NCBI GenBank assembly: GCA_900544965.1
Contig: UQXE01000001.1
Coordinates: 28,026-92,025, forward strand
Origin: an uncultured Eubacteriales bacterium
Lineage (GTDB): Bacteria > Bacillota > Clostridia > Christensenellales > CAG-138
Reading direction: 5' to 3'
DNA length: 64,000 nucleotides
Numbering within the stretch: the first letter of the stretch is position 1; each line of letters begins with the position of its first letter. The translations under genes and the position numbers were made by a program. Under the pieces are notes generated by a model. It saw only the letters and a list, made by a program, of their open reading frames with translations, did not search any database and was not told where the DNA came from. This document shows, piece by piece, positions 53,658-62,817 of the stretch.

Positions 53658-55454
53658 TTATTTTCTGCTTATAGCGCCAAACTTACACTTTTCCATACAC
53701 GCGCCGCACTTAATGCACTTTGACGTATCGATTACGAACGGCTTCTTGATCTCTCCGGAGATAGCCCCTACCGGACATACCTTTGCGCACAGTGAACAGC
53801 CTCTGCACTTGTCTGGATCAATCGAATAATTGAGCAGCGCCTTGCATTCGCCCGCCGGGCAGCGCTTTTCAAATATGTGTGCCTCATACTCGTCGCGGAA
53901 GTAGCGTAAAGTGCTTAGCACCGGGTTTGGCGCGGTCTGTCCCAGGCCGCAAAGCGCCGAGTTTTTGATGTTTACCGCAAGCTTTTCCAGGCGGTCGAGA
54001 TCCTCAGGCTCACCCTTGCCGGAGGTTATCTTGTTAAGTATTTCAAGCATGCGGCGAGTGCCTATTCTGCACGGGGGACATTTGCCGCACGATTCGTCGA
54101 CTGTGAACTCAAGGAAGAACTTTGCGATGTTTACCATGCAGTTGTCCTCGTCTATGACGATCATTCCACCTGAACCCATCATTGAACCTATTGAGATGAG
54201 GTTGTCATAGTCTATCGGGATATCCAGGTGCTCAGCCGGAATACATCCGCCAGAAGGTCCGCCCGTCTGCGCGGCCTTGAATTTCTTTCCGTTTGGAATA
54301 CCGCCTCCGATATCATAAATTACCTCACGCAGCGTTGTTCCCATCGGAATTTCAACAAGGCCGGTGTTGTTGATCTTTCCTCCGAGAGCGAAAACCTTGG
54401 TTCCCTTGCTCTTCTCGGTGCCCATGGACGCAAACCATTCTGGCCCCTTCAATATTATCTGGCATACGTTGGCATACGTCTCAACGTTATTTAAAAGCGT
54501 GGGCTTTCCAAACAGGCCCTTTACAGCCGGGAACGGAGGGCGCGGACGCGGTTCGCCGCGCTGACCTTCTATTGAGGCCAGAAGCGCGGTCTCCTCTCCA
54601 CATACGAATGCGCCTGAACCAAGCCTCAGGTCTATATCGAAACAGAAATCGGTCCCGAATATGTTGTCGCCTAGCAAGCCGGCTTCGCGGGCCTGCTTTA
54701 TTGCTATGCGCAGACGCTTAACGGCTATTGGATACTCAGCCCTTACATATATATAACCCTGCTGCGCGCCGATAGCGTATCCCGCTATGGCCATTGCCTC
54801 AAGTACGCTGTGCGGGTCGCCTTCTAGTACGGAGCGGTCCATAAACGCTCCCGGGTCGCCTTCGTCGGCGTTGCAGCAGACGTATTTTACATCGCTTTCG
54901 GGCTGCTTGGCGAGCTGCCATTTCAGTCCCGTCGGGAACCCTCCGCCCCCGCGTCCGCGGAGTCCCGACCTCTTTATGATGTCAACAACTTCATCACGGG
55001 ACAGCTCGGTCAGACACTTTGCCAGCGCCGCATAGCCGTCAAACGCTATATATTCTTCAATGTTCTCGGGGTCGATTACGCCGCAGTTGCGCAACGCAAC
55101 ACGCTTTTGCTTTTTATAAAAATCAACCTCGTCGAGCGAACGGATTTCCTTTTCCTCGGTTACGCTCTCTTTATAGAGCAGGTCGGTGACAATACGGCCC
55201 TTTAGCAGATGCTCCGCTACTATGCGCTCCACGTCGTCAACCTTGATGTGGCTGTAAAACGCGCCCTCCGGATATATAATAACTACCGGCCCCGTTTCAC
55301 ACAGGCCGAAACATCCCGTATTTACTACCTTAACCTCTTTTTCAAGGCCGGCCTTGGCTATTTCCTCTTCAAATTTCTTTATTATGTTCGGTGAGCCGGA
55401 GGAAGTACAGCCGGTTCCCGTACATACTAATACTTGTGAACGGTAAAAATCCAT
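53658..55454 (-). CDS. hndC: NADH-dehydrogenase/NAD(P)-reducing hydrogenase subunit, NuoF/HndC type
   Basis: A 598-residue flavoprotein. The N-terminal thioredoxin-like 2Fe-2S domain has CTGTGCTSSG and TGCFGLCETG. The NuoF core binds NADH and FMN (RGRGGGGFPTGLKWQ, CNADEGDPGAFMDRSVLE). A 4Fe-4S site follows (CGKCPPCRIGTRRML). The C-terminus has two ferredoxin clusters (CRGCSLCAKVCPVGA, CIKCGACMEKCKFGA). It moves electrons between NAD(P)H and ferredoxin or a partner catalytic subunit. No such catalytic subunit follows. Confidence 0.94.
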   Translation of the reverse strand: MDFYRSQVLVCTGTGCTSSGSPNIIKKFEEEIAKAGLEKEVKVVNTGCFGLCETGPVVIIYPEGAFYSHIKVDDVERIVAEHLLKGRIVTDLLYKESVTEEKEIRSLDEVDFYKKQKRVALRNCGVIDPENIEEYIAFDGYAALAKCLTELSRDEVVDIIKRSGLRGRGGGGFPTGLKWQLAKQPESDVKYVCCNADEGDPGAFMDRSVLEGDPHSVLEAMAIAGYAIGAQQGYIYVRAEYPIAVKRLRIAIKQAREAGLLGDNIFGTDFCFDIDLRLGSGAFVCGEETALLASIEGQRGEPRPRPPFPAVKGLFGKPTLLNNVETYANVCQIILKGPEWFASMGTEKSKGTKVFALGGKINNTGLVEIPMGTTLREVIYDIGGGIPNGKKFKAAQTGGPSGGCIPAEHLDIPIDYDNLISIGSMMGSGGMIVIDEDNCMVNIAKFFLEFTVDESCGKCPPCRIGTRRMLEILNKITSGKGEPEDLDRLEKLAVNIKNSALCGLGQTAPNPVLSTLRYFRDEYEAHIFEKRCPAGECKALLNYSIDPDKCRGCSLCAKVCPVGAISGEIKKPFVIDTSKCIKCGACMEKCKFGAISRK

Positions 55455-55473
55455 TATAAGAACCTCCTACAGC

Positions 55474-55851
55474 TTATTTATGGTTTGCTTCGTAATGGCC
55501 GATCGTATATTCATCAACTGCCCTGCCGTTGACTATATGCTCGGTAACTATACGCGGAACCATGTCCGGATTGACTTTAACATAGGTGACCTTTTCTTCT
55601 CCAGGCTTATACACCTCGACTATCGGCTCAAGCCTGCAAACGCCTATGCATCCTGTCTGGGCTACAACTACATTATTAAGTGAACGCTTGGCTACCTCGT
55701 CCATAAACGCCGCAAGCACCGGACGCGCTCCGGCTGCTATGCCGCATGTCGCCATGCCTACTACAACCCTGGTGCCGTTGTGATCCTTGCGCAGATTGAT
55801 GTTTTCAAGCGTCTTCTTGCGAATAGCTTCAAGTTCCTGTAATGATTTCAT
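55474..55851 (-). CDS. hndB: 2Fe-2S thioredoxin-like subunit, HndB type
   Basis: A 125-residue protein with VGMATCGIAAGARPVLAAF and VVAQTGCIGVCRLEPIVEVY, giving the four cysteines of a thioredoxin-like 2Fe-2S site. It is a small electron-transfer subunit of the HndABCD type. It lies 19 bases before hndC. Confidence 0.92.
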   Translation of the reverse strand: MKSLQELEAIRKKTLENINLRKDHNGTRVVVGMATCGIAAGARPVLAAFMDEVAKRSLNNVVVAQTGCIGVCRLEPIVEVYKPGEEKVTYVKVNPDMVPRIVTEHIVNGRAVDEYTIGHYEANHK

Positions 55852-55854
55852 TAT

Positions 55855-56412
55855 TTATATACCTCCGTTTAATTCTTCAATGCCCTGATCCAGGTATTCA
55901 CGCATCCATGCCATTATGTCTGGGAGATTCAGCGGTATTCCCTCGCCGAGTATACAGCGGATCTCCCTTGTGTCAAAGACGAATTCGTTCCCATCCACCG
56001 TATACCTGTACACGAAGTCAACCCCCTCGTTGCAGGCAGCCAGCGCAAGCATCGTTTCCGCCATGTCTCCAAGGGGAGGTCGGTCTATATTTGATATGGC
56101 ATAGGAAGCGCTGATATACGTACCCTCGCCCGGCTTGGAGCTAAGCTCAAAACTTCCTCCGCACTCCTCTGCGCCCATCTTAAAAAACGGTATCCCCAAT
56201 CCAACCTTGCGCGTGGTTCGTGACGTTTCAAACGGGCTTACCACCCTGCCGACCGTTTCCTCATCCATTCCGCAACCATTATCCTTTACGGAAGTAAATA
56301 CAGCGTCCCTCTCATGATCGACGCTGACCTCGATTTCTATAAGGGTTGCGCCGGCGCTTATGGAGTTCTGGGCGATGTCCATTATATGAAGGGCGATTTC
56401 CTTCATCAACAT
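55855..56412 (-). CDS. GHKL-type ATP-binding protein within the hnd operon
   Basis: A 185-residue protein with a histidine-kinase-like ATP-binding fold: N-box in MDIAQNSISAGAT, G1 in VKDNGCGMDEE and G2 in GLGIPFFKMGAEECGG. There is no histidine-phosphorylation domain or sensor. Such a gene often lies between hndA and hndB in Clostridia; it may be a regulator or assembly factor. The start at 56412 follows the hndA stop by four bases. Confidence 0.85.
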   Translation of the reverse strand: MLMKEIALHIMDIAQNSISAGATLIEIEVSVDHERDAVFTSVKDNGCGMDEETVGRVVSPFETSRTTRKVGLGIPFFKMGAEECGGSFELSSKPGEGTYISASYAISNIDRPPLGDMAETMLALAACNEGVDFVYRYTVDGNEFVFDTREIRCILGEGIPLNLPDIMAWMREYLDQGIEELNGGI

Positions 56413-56416
56413 TGTT

Positions 56417-56905
56417 TTACCCCATCTGGCGGTGCTTCTCAATGATGTCCTTTACATCACCGGGCACCAGCCTGCCATAAACGTCGTCATTTATCATCAT
56501 TGCCGGCGCCAGGCCGCAACAGCCTATACAGCGCGTGGCGTTAAGCGTAAACATGCCATCCTCGGTGGTACGGCCAACCTTGATGCCAAGCTGCTTTTCC
56601 AGCTCGTCAATTATAAGCTGCGCTCCCCTTACATAGCAGGCGGTGCCAAGGCACATGCCAATCGTATATTTTCCGCTGGGCTCAAGGGTAAAGAGTGAAT
56701 AAAACGTGGCCACACCATATATTGTAGAAACCGGTTCGCCCGTCTTCTCGGAGATGTAGTTCTGCACCTCCTCATCGACGCAGCCGATTATTTCCTGTGC
56801 GCCCTGCATAATGGGCAGCAGGCCGCCAGGCTCATCCTTCCACTGTTCGATGATTCTGTCTAGCTCTTTAAACTGTTCCTTCCGAGTGCTGTTCTCGTTG
56901 GCCAT
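56417..56905 (-). CDS. hndA: NuoE/HndA-type 2Fe-2S subunit
   Basis: A 162-residue NuoE-family protein. GVATFYSLFTLEPSGKYTIG precedes the cysteines CLGTACYVRG, and CIGCCGLAPAMMI completes the 2Fe-2S site. It is the electron-transfer partner of the NuoF subunit. The start at 56905 has GAGGAGG upstream; a longer frame is unlikely. Confidence 0.93.
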   Translation of the reverse strand: MANENSTRKEQFKELDRIIEQWKDEPGGLLPIMQGAQEIIGCVDEEVQNYISEKTGEPVSTIYGVATFYSLFTLEPSGKYTIGMCLGTACYVRGAQLIIDELEKQLGIKVGRTTEDGMFTLNATRCIGCCGLAPAMMINDDVYGRLVPGDVKDIIEKHRQMG

Positions 56906-57256
56906 TACCTTACCTCCTCGATATATCGCCCCCACCAAAGGGCATTTTTAAAAATAAACAGCGATAATTTCGCATCAGAATGATACTAACATATGTGGTT
57001 GAGAAAATAAAGGGCTTACATTATTATAACGGGGATATATTTGTTGGAAAACGATGATTTGAGCGGACAAGCGTCTGAAAAACCATAACTTTGTAATAGG
57101 AATTTAATCTGCATTTGTAAATTTTAATCGATAACAGGCTGATTATTTAATCATTGAAGTTAATCCGGCTAAATGATATTATTTATAAAAAGTCTACCCT
57201 CAGTTGACAAGGGTAAGTTGAATTAATATAAGGATCAATGATGGGATGGGTGATTG
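56906..57256. other. A/T-rich divergent intergenic region
   Basis: About 350 bases between hndA (-) and the LURP-one gene (+). It is A/T-rich, with no credible gene and no strong hairpin. It presumably holds the two divergent promoters, which I could not place with confidence. Confidence 0.5.
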
Positions 57257-57736
57257 ATGAAGCTTTATATTAAACAAAAGGTGTTCTCCATAGGCGACAG
57301 ATATAACGTTATCGATGGCGATGGAAACGCTATATTCAGCGTTCAGGGAGAGGTTTTTACCTGGGGCTCAAAGCTTCATGTCTTTGACGCCTTAGGGAGC
57401 GAGGTTTTCTTTATTGCGCGAAAGCTGCTTAGGTTTATGCCGGAGTACGTGATATATTCCGGCGGCGTCCACTGCGCGACAATACGCAAGCGTTTTACGC
57501 TTTTCTCTCACAGCATTTCCATAGAGAGCCAGTACGGCATGTTCGAAATAAGCGGGGATATCTGGGGGATGTGCTTTGATATCGTGTGTAACGGTTCACT
57601 GCTGGGCAGGATAGACAAAAAGTGGCTGTCATGGGGCGATTCTTACTGCCTGACGGTTCAGGATGACAGCAATGCCGCCTTTTTCGTAGCCATTGTGATA
57701 GCTATCGACAACTGCATACATAATGGCAACAACTGA
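57257..57736 (+). CDS. LURP-one-related (DUF567-type) protein
   Basis: A 159-residue protein with the tubby-like/LURP-one pattern: MKLYIKQKVFSIGDRYNVID, GNAIFSVQGEVFTWGSKLHV, IARKLLRFMPEYVI and ending FFVAIVIAIDNCIH. The fold resembles phospholipid-binding tubby domains, but the bacterial members have no known role. The ATG at 57257 is preferred to the adjacent TTG. Confidence 0.8.
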   Translation: MKLYIKQKVFSIGDRYNVIDGDGNAIFSVQGEVFTWGSKLHVFDALGSEVFFIARKLLRFMPEYVIYSGGVHCATIRKRFTLFSHSISIESQYGMFEISGDIWGMCFDIVCNGSLLGRIDKKWLSWGDSYCLTVQDDSNAAFFVAIVIAIDNCIHNGNN

Positions 57737-57750
57737 CAGGCGGCGGCTTG

Positions 57751-58314
57751 TCAACTATCAAGGTTTTCAAGATATATGTCTATGTCCGAAAGGGAGCTAA
57801 ACGCTATGCCCTTTGACAGGGCTTCTACCGCGGTTTCGTCAACGCTTGTAACGTCGATGGACAGGTTCATCAGCTGCCCGGGTTTCAGCGTTACCTCATC
57901 GGTCCTGTATACATACAGCCTGCCCTCCTCCAGCTTAAGCAGGTAATGATCCGGGCAGTGGCCTTCGATCTTGCACTGCATCAACAGGTTTTCTTTTGCA
58001 AACTGCAATATCGTATAGCCTGGGTACATCTTCCTTATTTCATCCTCGGTCATTCCCGTTAAAGATGCCGTTGGGCTGCGGGTTATGGTATGACCGCACT
58101 CCAAAAAATTATATTCAAATATGACATTCGTTTCAGGGAGCACGCTCTTTTGCCCCATATTGGCTACGTTATCCGTATCGCCGGGCGGCTCGGCGGCTTC
58201 GCTGCCCCCAAATACGAGATATCCTATACCAAGTCCCGACATAAAAATGAAAACCGATATGCACGCTAATGTTAAAACCGTCTTTTTTGAGGTTTCTCTG
58301 TTAAAAATACGCAT
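57751..58314 (-). CDS. BofC-like membrane-anchored protein
   Basis: A 187-residue protein with one N-terminal membrane helix (about 13-36) and an outside domain resembling the BofC C-terminal domain: YNFLECGHTITRSPTASLTG, TEDEIRKMYPGYTILQF, CPDHYLLKLEEGRLYVYR. BofC in Bacillus delays sigma-K activation by inhibiting SpoIVB. This protein lacks the extra N-terminal BofC domain, so the role may differ. Confidence 0.75.
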   Translation of the reverse strand: MRIFNRETSKKTVLTLACISVFIFMSGLGIGYLVFGGSEAAEPPGDTDNVANMGQKSVLPETNVIFEYNFLECGHTITRSPTASLTGMTEDEIRKMYPGYTILQFAKENLLMQCKIEGHCPDHYLLKLEEGRLYVYRTDEVTLKPGQLMNLSIDVTSVDETAVEALSKGIAFSSLSDIDIYLENLDS

Positions 58315-58415
58315 AAATATCCCCTCCTGTTCATGAGTTTTCCCAAAACAGCAAGGACTTATACAAACACATTTATAATAAATAACATTCTTTAGGCTTA
58401 GAAACAGTATACGCC

Positions 58416-59366
58416 CTAGCTAAACGCTTTAACCGCCAGCATCAAAAGAGGCACAGCTATAAAACACGCAAGCGTCGTCAGGCTCATTCCCGCGGCGACA
58501 TACTTTTCATCCGCCTCAACGCTTGACGCGACTACAACGGCCTGCGTCATTACAGGCATAGCCGCCTCAATAACAAATACGTTTTCTCCGATTCCGCCAA
58601 ATCCCACCATTGTGCACAGCAAAAGCATCGTTGCCGGGGCAATAATAAACCGCATAAGCATGACAGCCGTCATTCCCCTGTCTATCCTTATGTTTTTTAT
58701 ACCCGTCTCAAACAGAAGATATCCAACGTACAGAAGCGCCAATGGCGTGACTATGTTTCCAAGATATGAGCAAAAGCTTATTAAAAGCCTCGGGGGTTCA
58801 AACCCAATCAGCAGCAGCGGTATGCAAACCAACAGCGTTATAAGCGGCGGAGTCGCCATCCTTTTAGCGTCATTTACAAAGCTGTGCTTTGTGCCTTCCC
58901 TGTCACCCGAGCGCTGAATCAACGAATTGCCTATCGTCCAAAACAGCGATGTGTTGACGAGGTAAAAAAACATTACATATGGCACCGCAGCCTCTCCAAA
59001 TAATTCTCTGCACATCGGCAGTCCTACGAAGATTGAGTTTGAAAACGCGCACATCACGATAAATCCGCCCCTGCGTATGCGCTCAATTCTAAGCAGCTTG
59101 GAAAGCAGAACGCCAAGGATAAGGGTGGCAGTCATTGACAGTATGGGAAGTAATACCAGATAACCCGCATCGCTCAGCATTTCGCTGGAAAACTGCGTAA
59201 AAATATTATAGGCGCATAACGCAGGCATGCCCACATTGATAATCAGCTTTATTACAAACTTTTTGTGCTCTTTGCGCATCCACCCAAACCGGCCAAACGC
59301 ATACCCGACGGATATAATCATTAACACCAGCAGGACGGCGGACAAAGAGTGAAGCATTTCAGACAT
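58416..59366 (-). CDS. AEC family transporter (auxin efflux carrier type)
   Basis: A 316-residue protein with about ten membrane segments. Conserved glycine- and proline-containing stretches are NVGMPALCAYNIF, CAFSNSIFVGLPMCRELFG and EAAMPVMTQAVVVA. Bacterial members export or import organic acids such as malate. The substrate is not deducible. Confidence 0.9.
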   Translation of the reverse strand: MSEMLHSLSAVLLVLMIISVGYAFGRFGWMRKEHKKFVIKLIINVGMPALCAYNIFTQFSSEMLSDAGYLVLLPILSMTATLILGVLLSKLLRIERIRRGGFIVMCAFSNSIFVGLPMCRELFGEAAVPYVMFFYLVNTSLFWTIGNSLIQRSGDREGTKHSFVNDAKRMATPPLITLLVCIPLLLIGFEPPRLLISFCSYLGNIVTPLALLYVGYLLFETGIKNIRIDRGMTAVMLMRFIIAPATMLLLCTMVGFGGIGENVFVIEAAMPVMTQAVVVASSVEADEKYVAAGMSLTTLACFIAVPLLMLAVKAFS

Positions 59367-59677
59367 AATAGAGCCCTTAACCTTTATGGCATATTCCGTA
59401 TAAAGCGCATAAATAGGTCAGGATACCATAAAATAATTTCCTTTTACCTTTTATGTGGGAGCGCCGCCTATGTATGTATGCGGTCGGCGGTTTCAATATC
59501 GGCTGCCAGCGTCCATTATCGATTAAGCCGCATTGTCAGCCAATTCCGTTTAAGCCGTGTGTAGTTACGCAACAATATTCAGAGGGCGCCGCATGCCCAT
59601 GTTTATGTCCATTGTGCAAACTGACCCGCAGTCGCAAGGCGCATTCCGACTGCCAAATCAGCTGTCTAAGCAAAAAA
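59367..59677. other. Intergenic region with unexplained inverted repeats
   Basis: No credible gene. It holds a 7-bp perfect inverted repeat (GCAGTCG 59628-59634, CGACTGC 59647-59653) just downstream of the UPF0340 gene, and a CGCCG/CGGCG pair near 59461-59492. There are no T tracts. Confidence 0.4.
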
Positions 59678-60244
59678 TCAGTGGGGAGAAACCGGCATCT
59701 CGTCATAAACGGCCCTTGGTCCTCCAACATACTTTGGCCTGGTGCGCGCCATGGTAACGTTCGCTTCGCCAAGTTTTCTTTTATTCGTATGTATGGGTAC
59801 AACCACCGGATGCATATGCATTCCGATAAACGTCCCGCCTATATCTATTCCGGCGCAGGCCCTTCCCCTTAAGTCCTCTACTATAACCGGATCGTTAAAG
59901 CGCTCAATGGCCTGCATCGCAAACGCTCCGCCCGCATGCAGCTGCGGGCGTACCCATACCTGCGTAAGGTCATAACGCTCCATACACTCCCTCTCCACAA
60001 CAAGGGCCCTGTTCAAATGTTCGCAGCATTGGACCGCAAGATATAATCCCCTGTCAATGATGGGCTGATAAAAAGCTTCCATTATTTCATGGGCAATATC
60101 CGAACTTGAATTTGTACCGATCAGCCGCCCGCCAACCTCGCTTGTTGAGCAGCCTACAACGACGATGTCCCCTTTTTTCAACATTACCGCGGCGCTGAGA
60201 AGCTCATTCATCGCTTCCCTGGCCTGCTTATTGATGTTATCCAT
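59678..60244 (-). CDS. TIGR01440 / UPF0340 family protein
   Basis: A 188-residue protein of the YwlG family: IVVVGCSTSEVGGRLIG, AVQCCEHLNRALVVERE, VRPQLHAGGAFAM and GTFIGMHMHPVVVP. The conserved Cys, His and Asp residues suggest an enzyme or metal protein, but no reaction is known. Single gene. Confidence 0.92.
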   Translation of the reverse strand: MDNINKQAREAMNELLSAAVMLKKGDIVVVGCSTSEVGGRLIGTNSSSDIAHEIMEAFYQPIIDRGLYLAVQCCEHLNRALVVERECMERYDLTQVWVRPQLHAGGAFAMQAIERFNDPVIVEDLRGRACAGIDIGGTFIGMHMHPVVVPIHTNKRKLGEANVTMARTRPKYVGGPRAVYDEMPVSPH

Positions 60245-60410
60245 GCGTTTCCTCCATGCTTGATAAAACAGCTATAATTATATCTGAGTGAACATATAAT
60301 TGCAAACACCGATTTATCCGTCATGGCAAATTCCGCGTTTTAAACCGCAGCTCAAGTCGCTTTACAAGGAAAACTATACGCAGTCCGTAAATCGGGCGGC
60401 TCAGCGTACC

Positions 60411-60434
60411 AAAAGGCGGCTCAGCCGCCTTTTT
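60411..60434. terminator. Terminator of the SDR gene
   Basis: AAAGGCGGC (60412-60420) and GCCGCCTTT (60424-60432) form a perfect 9-bp stem with flanking A and T runs, usable in either direction. It is about 110 bases downstream of the SDR gene. Confidence 0.8.
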
Positions 60435-60540
60435 CTCATGGATTCATCGTCCAACATATATTAAACGTTTCGGGCAATAAACATAATGCGGACTGTCTCA
60501 GCGCCGCAGCCAACCTTCCACAACACGGTTGAATTGAATT

Positions 60541-61449
60541 TTAAGAATACCCAAACGAACCTCCGTCGACATGCATTACCTGACCGGTCATAAACGCCGA
60601 GTCATCGGAAGCGAGAAACACATACGCCGGAGCTATTTCAAATGGCTGCCCCGCCCGTTTCATCGGCGTTTCCGATGTATATGTCCCAAACGTCGCAAGG
60701 TCTTCAGCTGGGAAGGATGCTGGTTGAAGCGGAGTCCAGACCGGCCCGGGGGCTACCGCGTTTACCCTTATGCCCCGCTTTACCAGGGAGCGTGCGAGGG
60801 ACCTGGTAAGCGATACAATCGCGCCCTTTGACGCGCTGTAGTCGATAAGCCGGTCGTTGCCCTGGTATGCGGTTATTGAGGTAGTATTAATAATTGATGC
60901 GCCACGCTTCATGTATGGCAGGGATGCTTTTGTTAAAAAGAAAAACCCATAAACATTGGTTCTAAAGGTGTTGTCCAGCTGTTGCTCCGTTATATCCAGA
61001 ATGCTGTTTTGAACAAATTGAACTCCATGGTTGTTTACCAGCACGTTAATGCTTCCGAACTGATTTATGGTCTGGTCAACCGCGCGCTGGGCTTCCTTCT
61101 CCTCACGCAAATCACACGCAAGCAGCACGCATCGCGCCCCTAGCTCTTCAATGCGGTCCCTTGTTTCTTCCGCATCTTTATGTTCGTCCAGATAAGCTAT
61201 GGTAATGTTAGCCCCTTCCTTTGCAAACGAATACGCTATCGCCCTGCCGATTCCGCTGTCGCCTCCGGATATAAGCGCGGTCTTTCCGTTCAGCTTTCCG
61301 CTTCCCTTATACTCTGAATTTTCAGAAATAGGCTTGGGGTTCATAATGTATTCAAAACCGGGCTGTCTGTCCTGATGCTGGGGCGGAAATGTAAGCCCTA
61401 CATCGCGGCATTTGCGCTGATACCCAAGGTACGGGTAAATAGGGTACAT
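60541..61449 (-). CDS. Short-chain dehydrogenase/reductase with N-terminal extension
   Basis: A 302-residue SDR. An N-terminal extension of about 50 residues (YPYLGYQRKCRDVGLTFPPQ) precedes the Rossmann motif TALISGGDSGIGRAIA, the catalytic serine (NTTSITAYQGN) and YSASKGA with the catalytic Tyr and Lys. VAPGPVWTPLQP and MHVDGGSFGYS complete it. The usual NNAG motif reads NNHG. Similar proteins in Bacillus are general-stress dehydrogenases. Substrate unknown. Confidence 0.9.
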   Translation of the reverse strand: MYPIYPYLGYQRKCRDVGLTFPPQHQDRQPGFEYIMNPKPISENSEYKGSGKLNGKTALISGGDSGIGRAIAYSFAKEGANITIAYLDEHKDAEETRDRIEELGARCVLLACDLREEKEAQRAVDQTINQFGSINVLVNNHGVQFVQNSILDITEQQLDNTFRTNVYGFFFLTKASLPYMKRGASIINTTSITAYQGNDRLIDYSASKGAIVSLTRSLARSLVKRGIRVNAVAPGPVWTPLQPASFPAEDLATFGTYTSETPMKRAGQPFEIAPAYVFLASDDSAFMTGQVMHVDGGSFGYS

Positions 61450-61626
61450 GGTTTGACTCCTTTCAAGTGCTTATTATGATAATTATTACGTCTCCGCATT
61501 TCAATACATTCCTTTAATTAGGGTAATTTAACACTTTACACGCAGTTTGAATACGATAATCTACAGGCCTGTTCCTAATTTAAGGAGCGAGACCGCAAAT
61601 AATCCAGGGGCTCGGGTGATGATTTT

Positions 61627-62700
61627 ATGACGATAAGTTTATGTATGATAGTTAAGAACGAAGAAAAGGTGTTGGCGCGCTGTCTTGACAGTATTAGGGG
61701 TTTTGTAGACGAGATCATAATTGTAGATACAGGCAGTGATGACGACACAAAGCGAATTGCACGCAAATATACGGACAAGGTTTATGATTTTGAATGGATT
61801 GACGACTTTGCGGCCGCCCGCAATTACTCGTTTTCTAAGGCTACTATGCAGTATTGCATGTGGATGGACGCGGATGATGTAATCCTGGACTCCGACAGAG
61901 AAAAGCTGGCCGAGTTGAAGGCGTCCGTTACGCCGGATATAGATATAATAATGATGAGGTACAACACTGCTTTTGATGAGGATGGAAAGCCAACCTTTTC
62001 ATATTACAGAGAACGAATTGTAAGAAATAACGGCAAAAACATCTGGCAAGGAAGGGTTCATGAGGCCATAGCGCGATATGGAATAACACTATATACAGAG
62101 GCGGCAGTTACACACAAAAAACTCGAAACGAGCTACAGCGACAGAAATCTCAAAATCTATGAAAAGCAGTTAGCTGATAAAGAGCCGCTCTCACCCCGCG
62201 ATACATTTTATTATGGCCGCGAACTATATTATCATAACAGGATTGAAGATGCTGTGGCCATTCTTAACGGATTTGTCTATTCGGGAGAGGGCTGGGTTGA
62301 AAACAGCATTGAGGCATGCCGTATCCTGTCGCTTTGCTATTATAGTCTCAATAATAGAGAAGAAGCGCTCTACGCGCTGTTGAAATCTATGAGGTTTGAC
62401 ACTCCCAGAGCGGAAATATGCTGTGATATAGGGTCGCATTTTATGCATGAGGGAAGCTATAAAAACGCAGCGTTCTGGTATGAGCTCGCTTTGACAAGAA
62501 GGAGAAACGACGCTTCGGGAGCTTTTGTTTCCCCTGACTGTTACGGATATCTGCCATGTATACAGTTATGCGTGTGTCATGACAAAATGGGAAATTCAAG
62601 GCTTGCATATGAGTATAACGAAATGGCGGGAGAATATAAGCCCTATTCCGAGGCTTACCGGCTTAATAAGGAATACTTCACAAAAAAGGGAATAGGCTGA
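61627..62700 (+). CDS. Family 2 glycosyltransferase with C-terminal helical repeats
   Basis: A 357-residue protein. The N-terminal GT-A domain has ISLCMIVKNEEKVLARCLDS, EIIIVDTGSDDDT and a DxD-type motif in WMDADDV. The C-terminal part has TPR-like helices (DTFYYGRELYYHNRIEDAV, ACRILSLCYYSLNNREEAL). This layout matches the Clostridia glycosyltransferases often found beside collagen-like or surface-protein genes, suggesting it may glycosylate the collagen-like proteins downstream. That role is inference. Confidence 0.87.
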   Translation: MTISLCMIVKNEEKVLARCLDSIRGFVDEIIIVDTGSDDDTKRIARKYTDKVYDFEWIDDFAAARNYSFSKATMQYCMWMDADDVILDSDREKLAELKASVTPDIDIIMMRYNTAFDEDGKPTFSYYRERIVRNNGKNIWQGRVHEAIARYGITLYTEAAVTHKKLETSYSDRNLKIYEKQLADKEPLSPRDTFYYGRELYYHNRIEDAVAILNGFVYSGEGWVENSIEACRILSLCYYSLNNREEALYALLKSMRFDTPRAEICCDIGSHFMHEGSYKNAAFWYELALTRRRNDASGAFVSPDCYGYLPCIQLCVCHDKMGNSRLAYEYNEMAGEYKPYSEAYRLNKEYFTKKGIG

Positions 62701-62750
62701 GGGACAGTAGCTGGACACGGTTTCATGCCCATTTGAATATATTATCGAAT

Positions 62751-62793
62751 ACGATGTATGCATCGTCATTTGTCAGGAATTGTGTGCCTGACA
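62751..62793 (+). promoter_or_regulatory. Two-hairpin leader of the first collagen-like gene
   Basis: Hairpin A: ACGATG (62751-62756) with CATCGT (62761-62766). Hairpin B: TGTCAGG (62771-62777) with CCTGACA (62787-62793). Both recur before the second collagen-like gene. Upstream, GGACACGG and TTTGAATATATTA are also shared, probably promoter elements, possibly of a sporulation sigma factor. Confidence 0.6.
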
Positions 62794-62817
62794 TTACCAA
62801 GTAAAGGAGTGTATTAA

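Noticed and set aside
59536..59802. An 88-codon minus-strand frame across the end of the UPF0340 gene
   Set aside because: It overlaps a conserved gene in another frame and has no recognisable feature.
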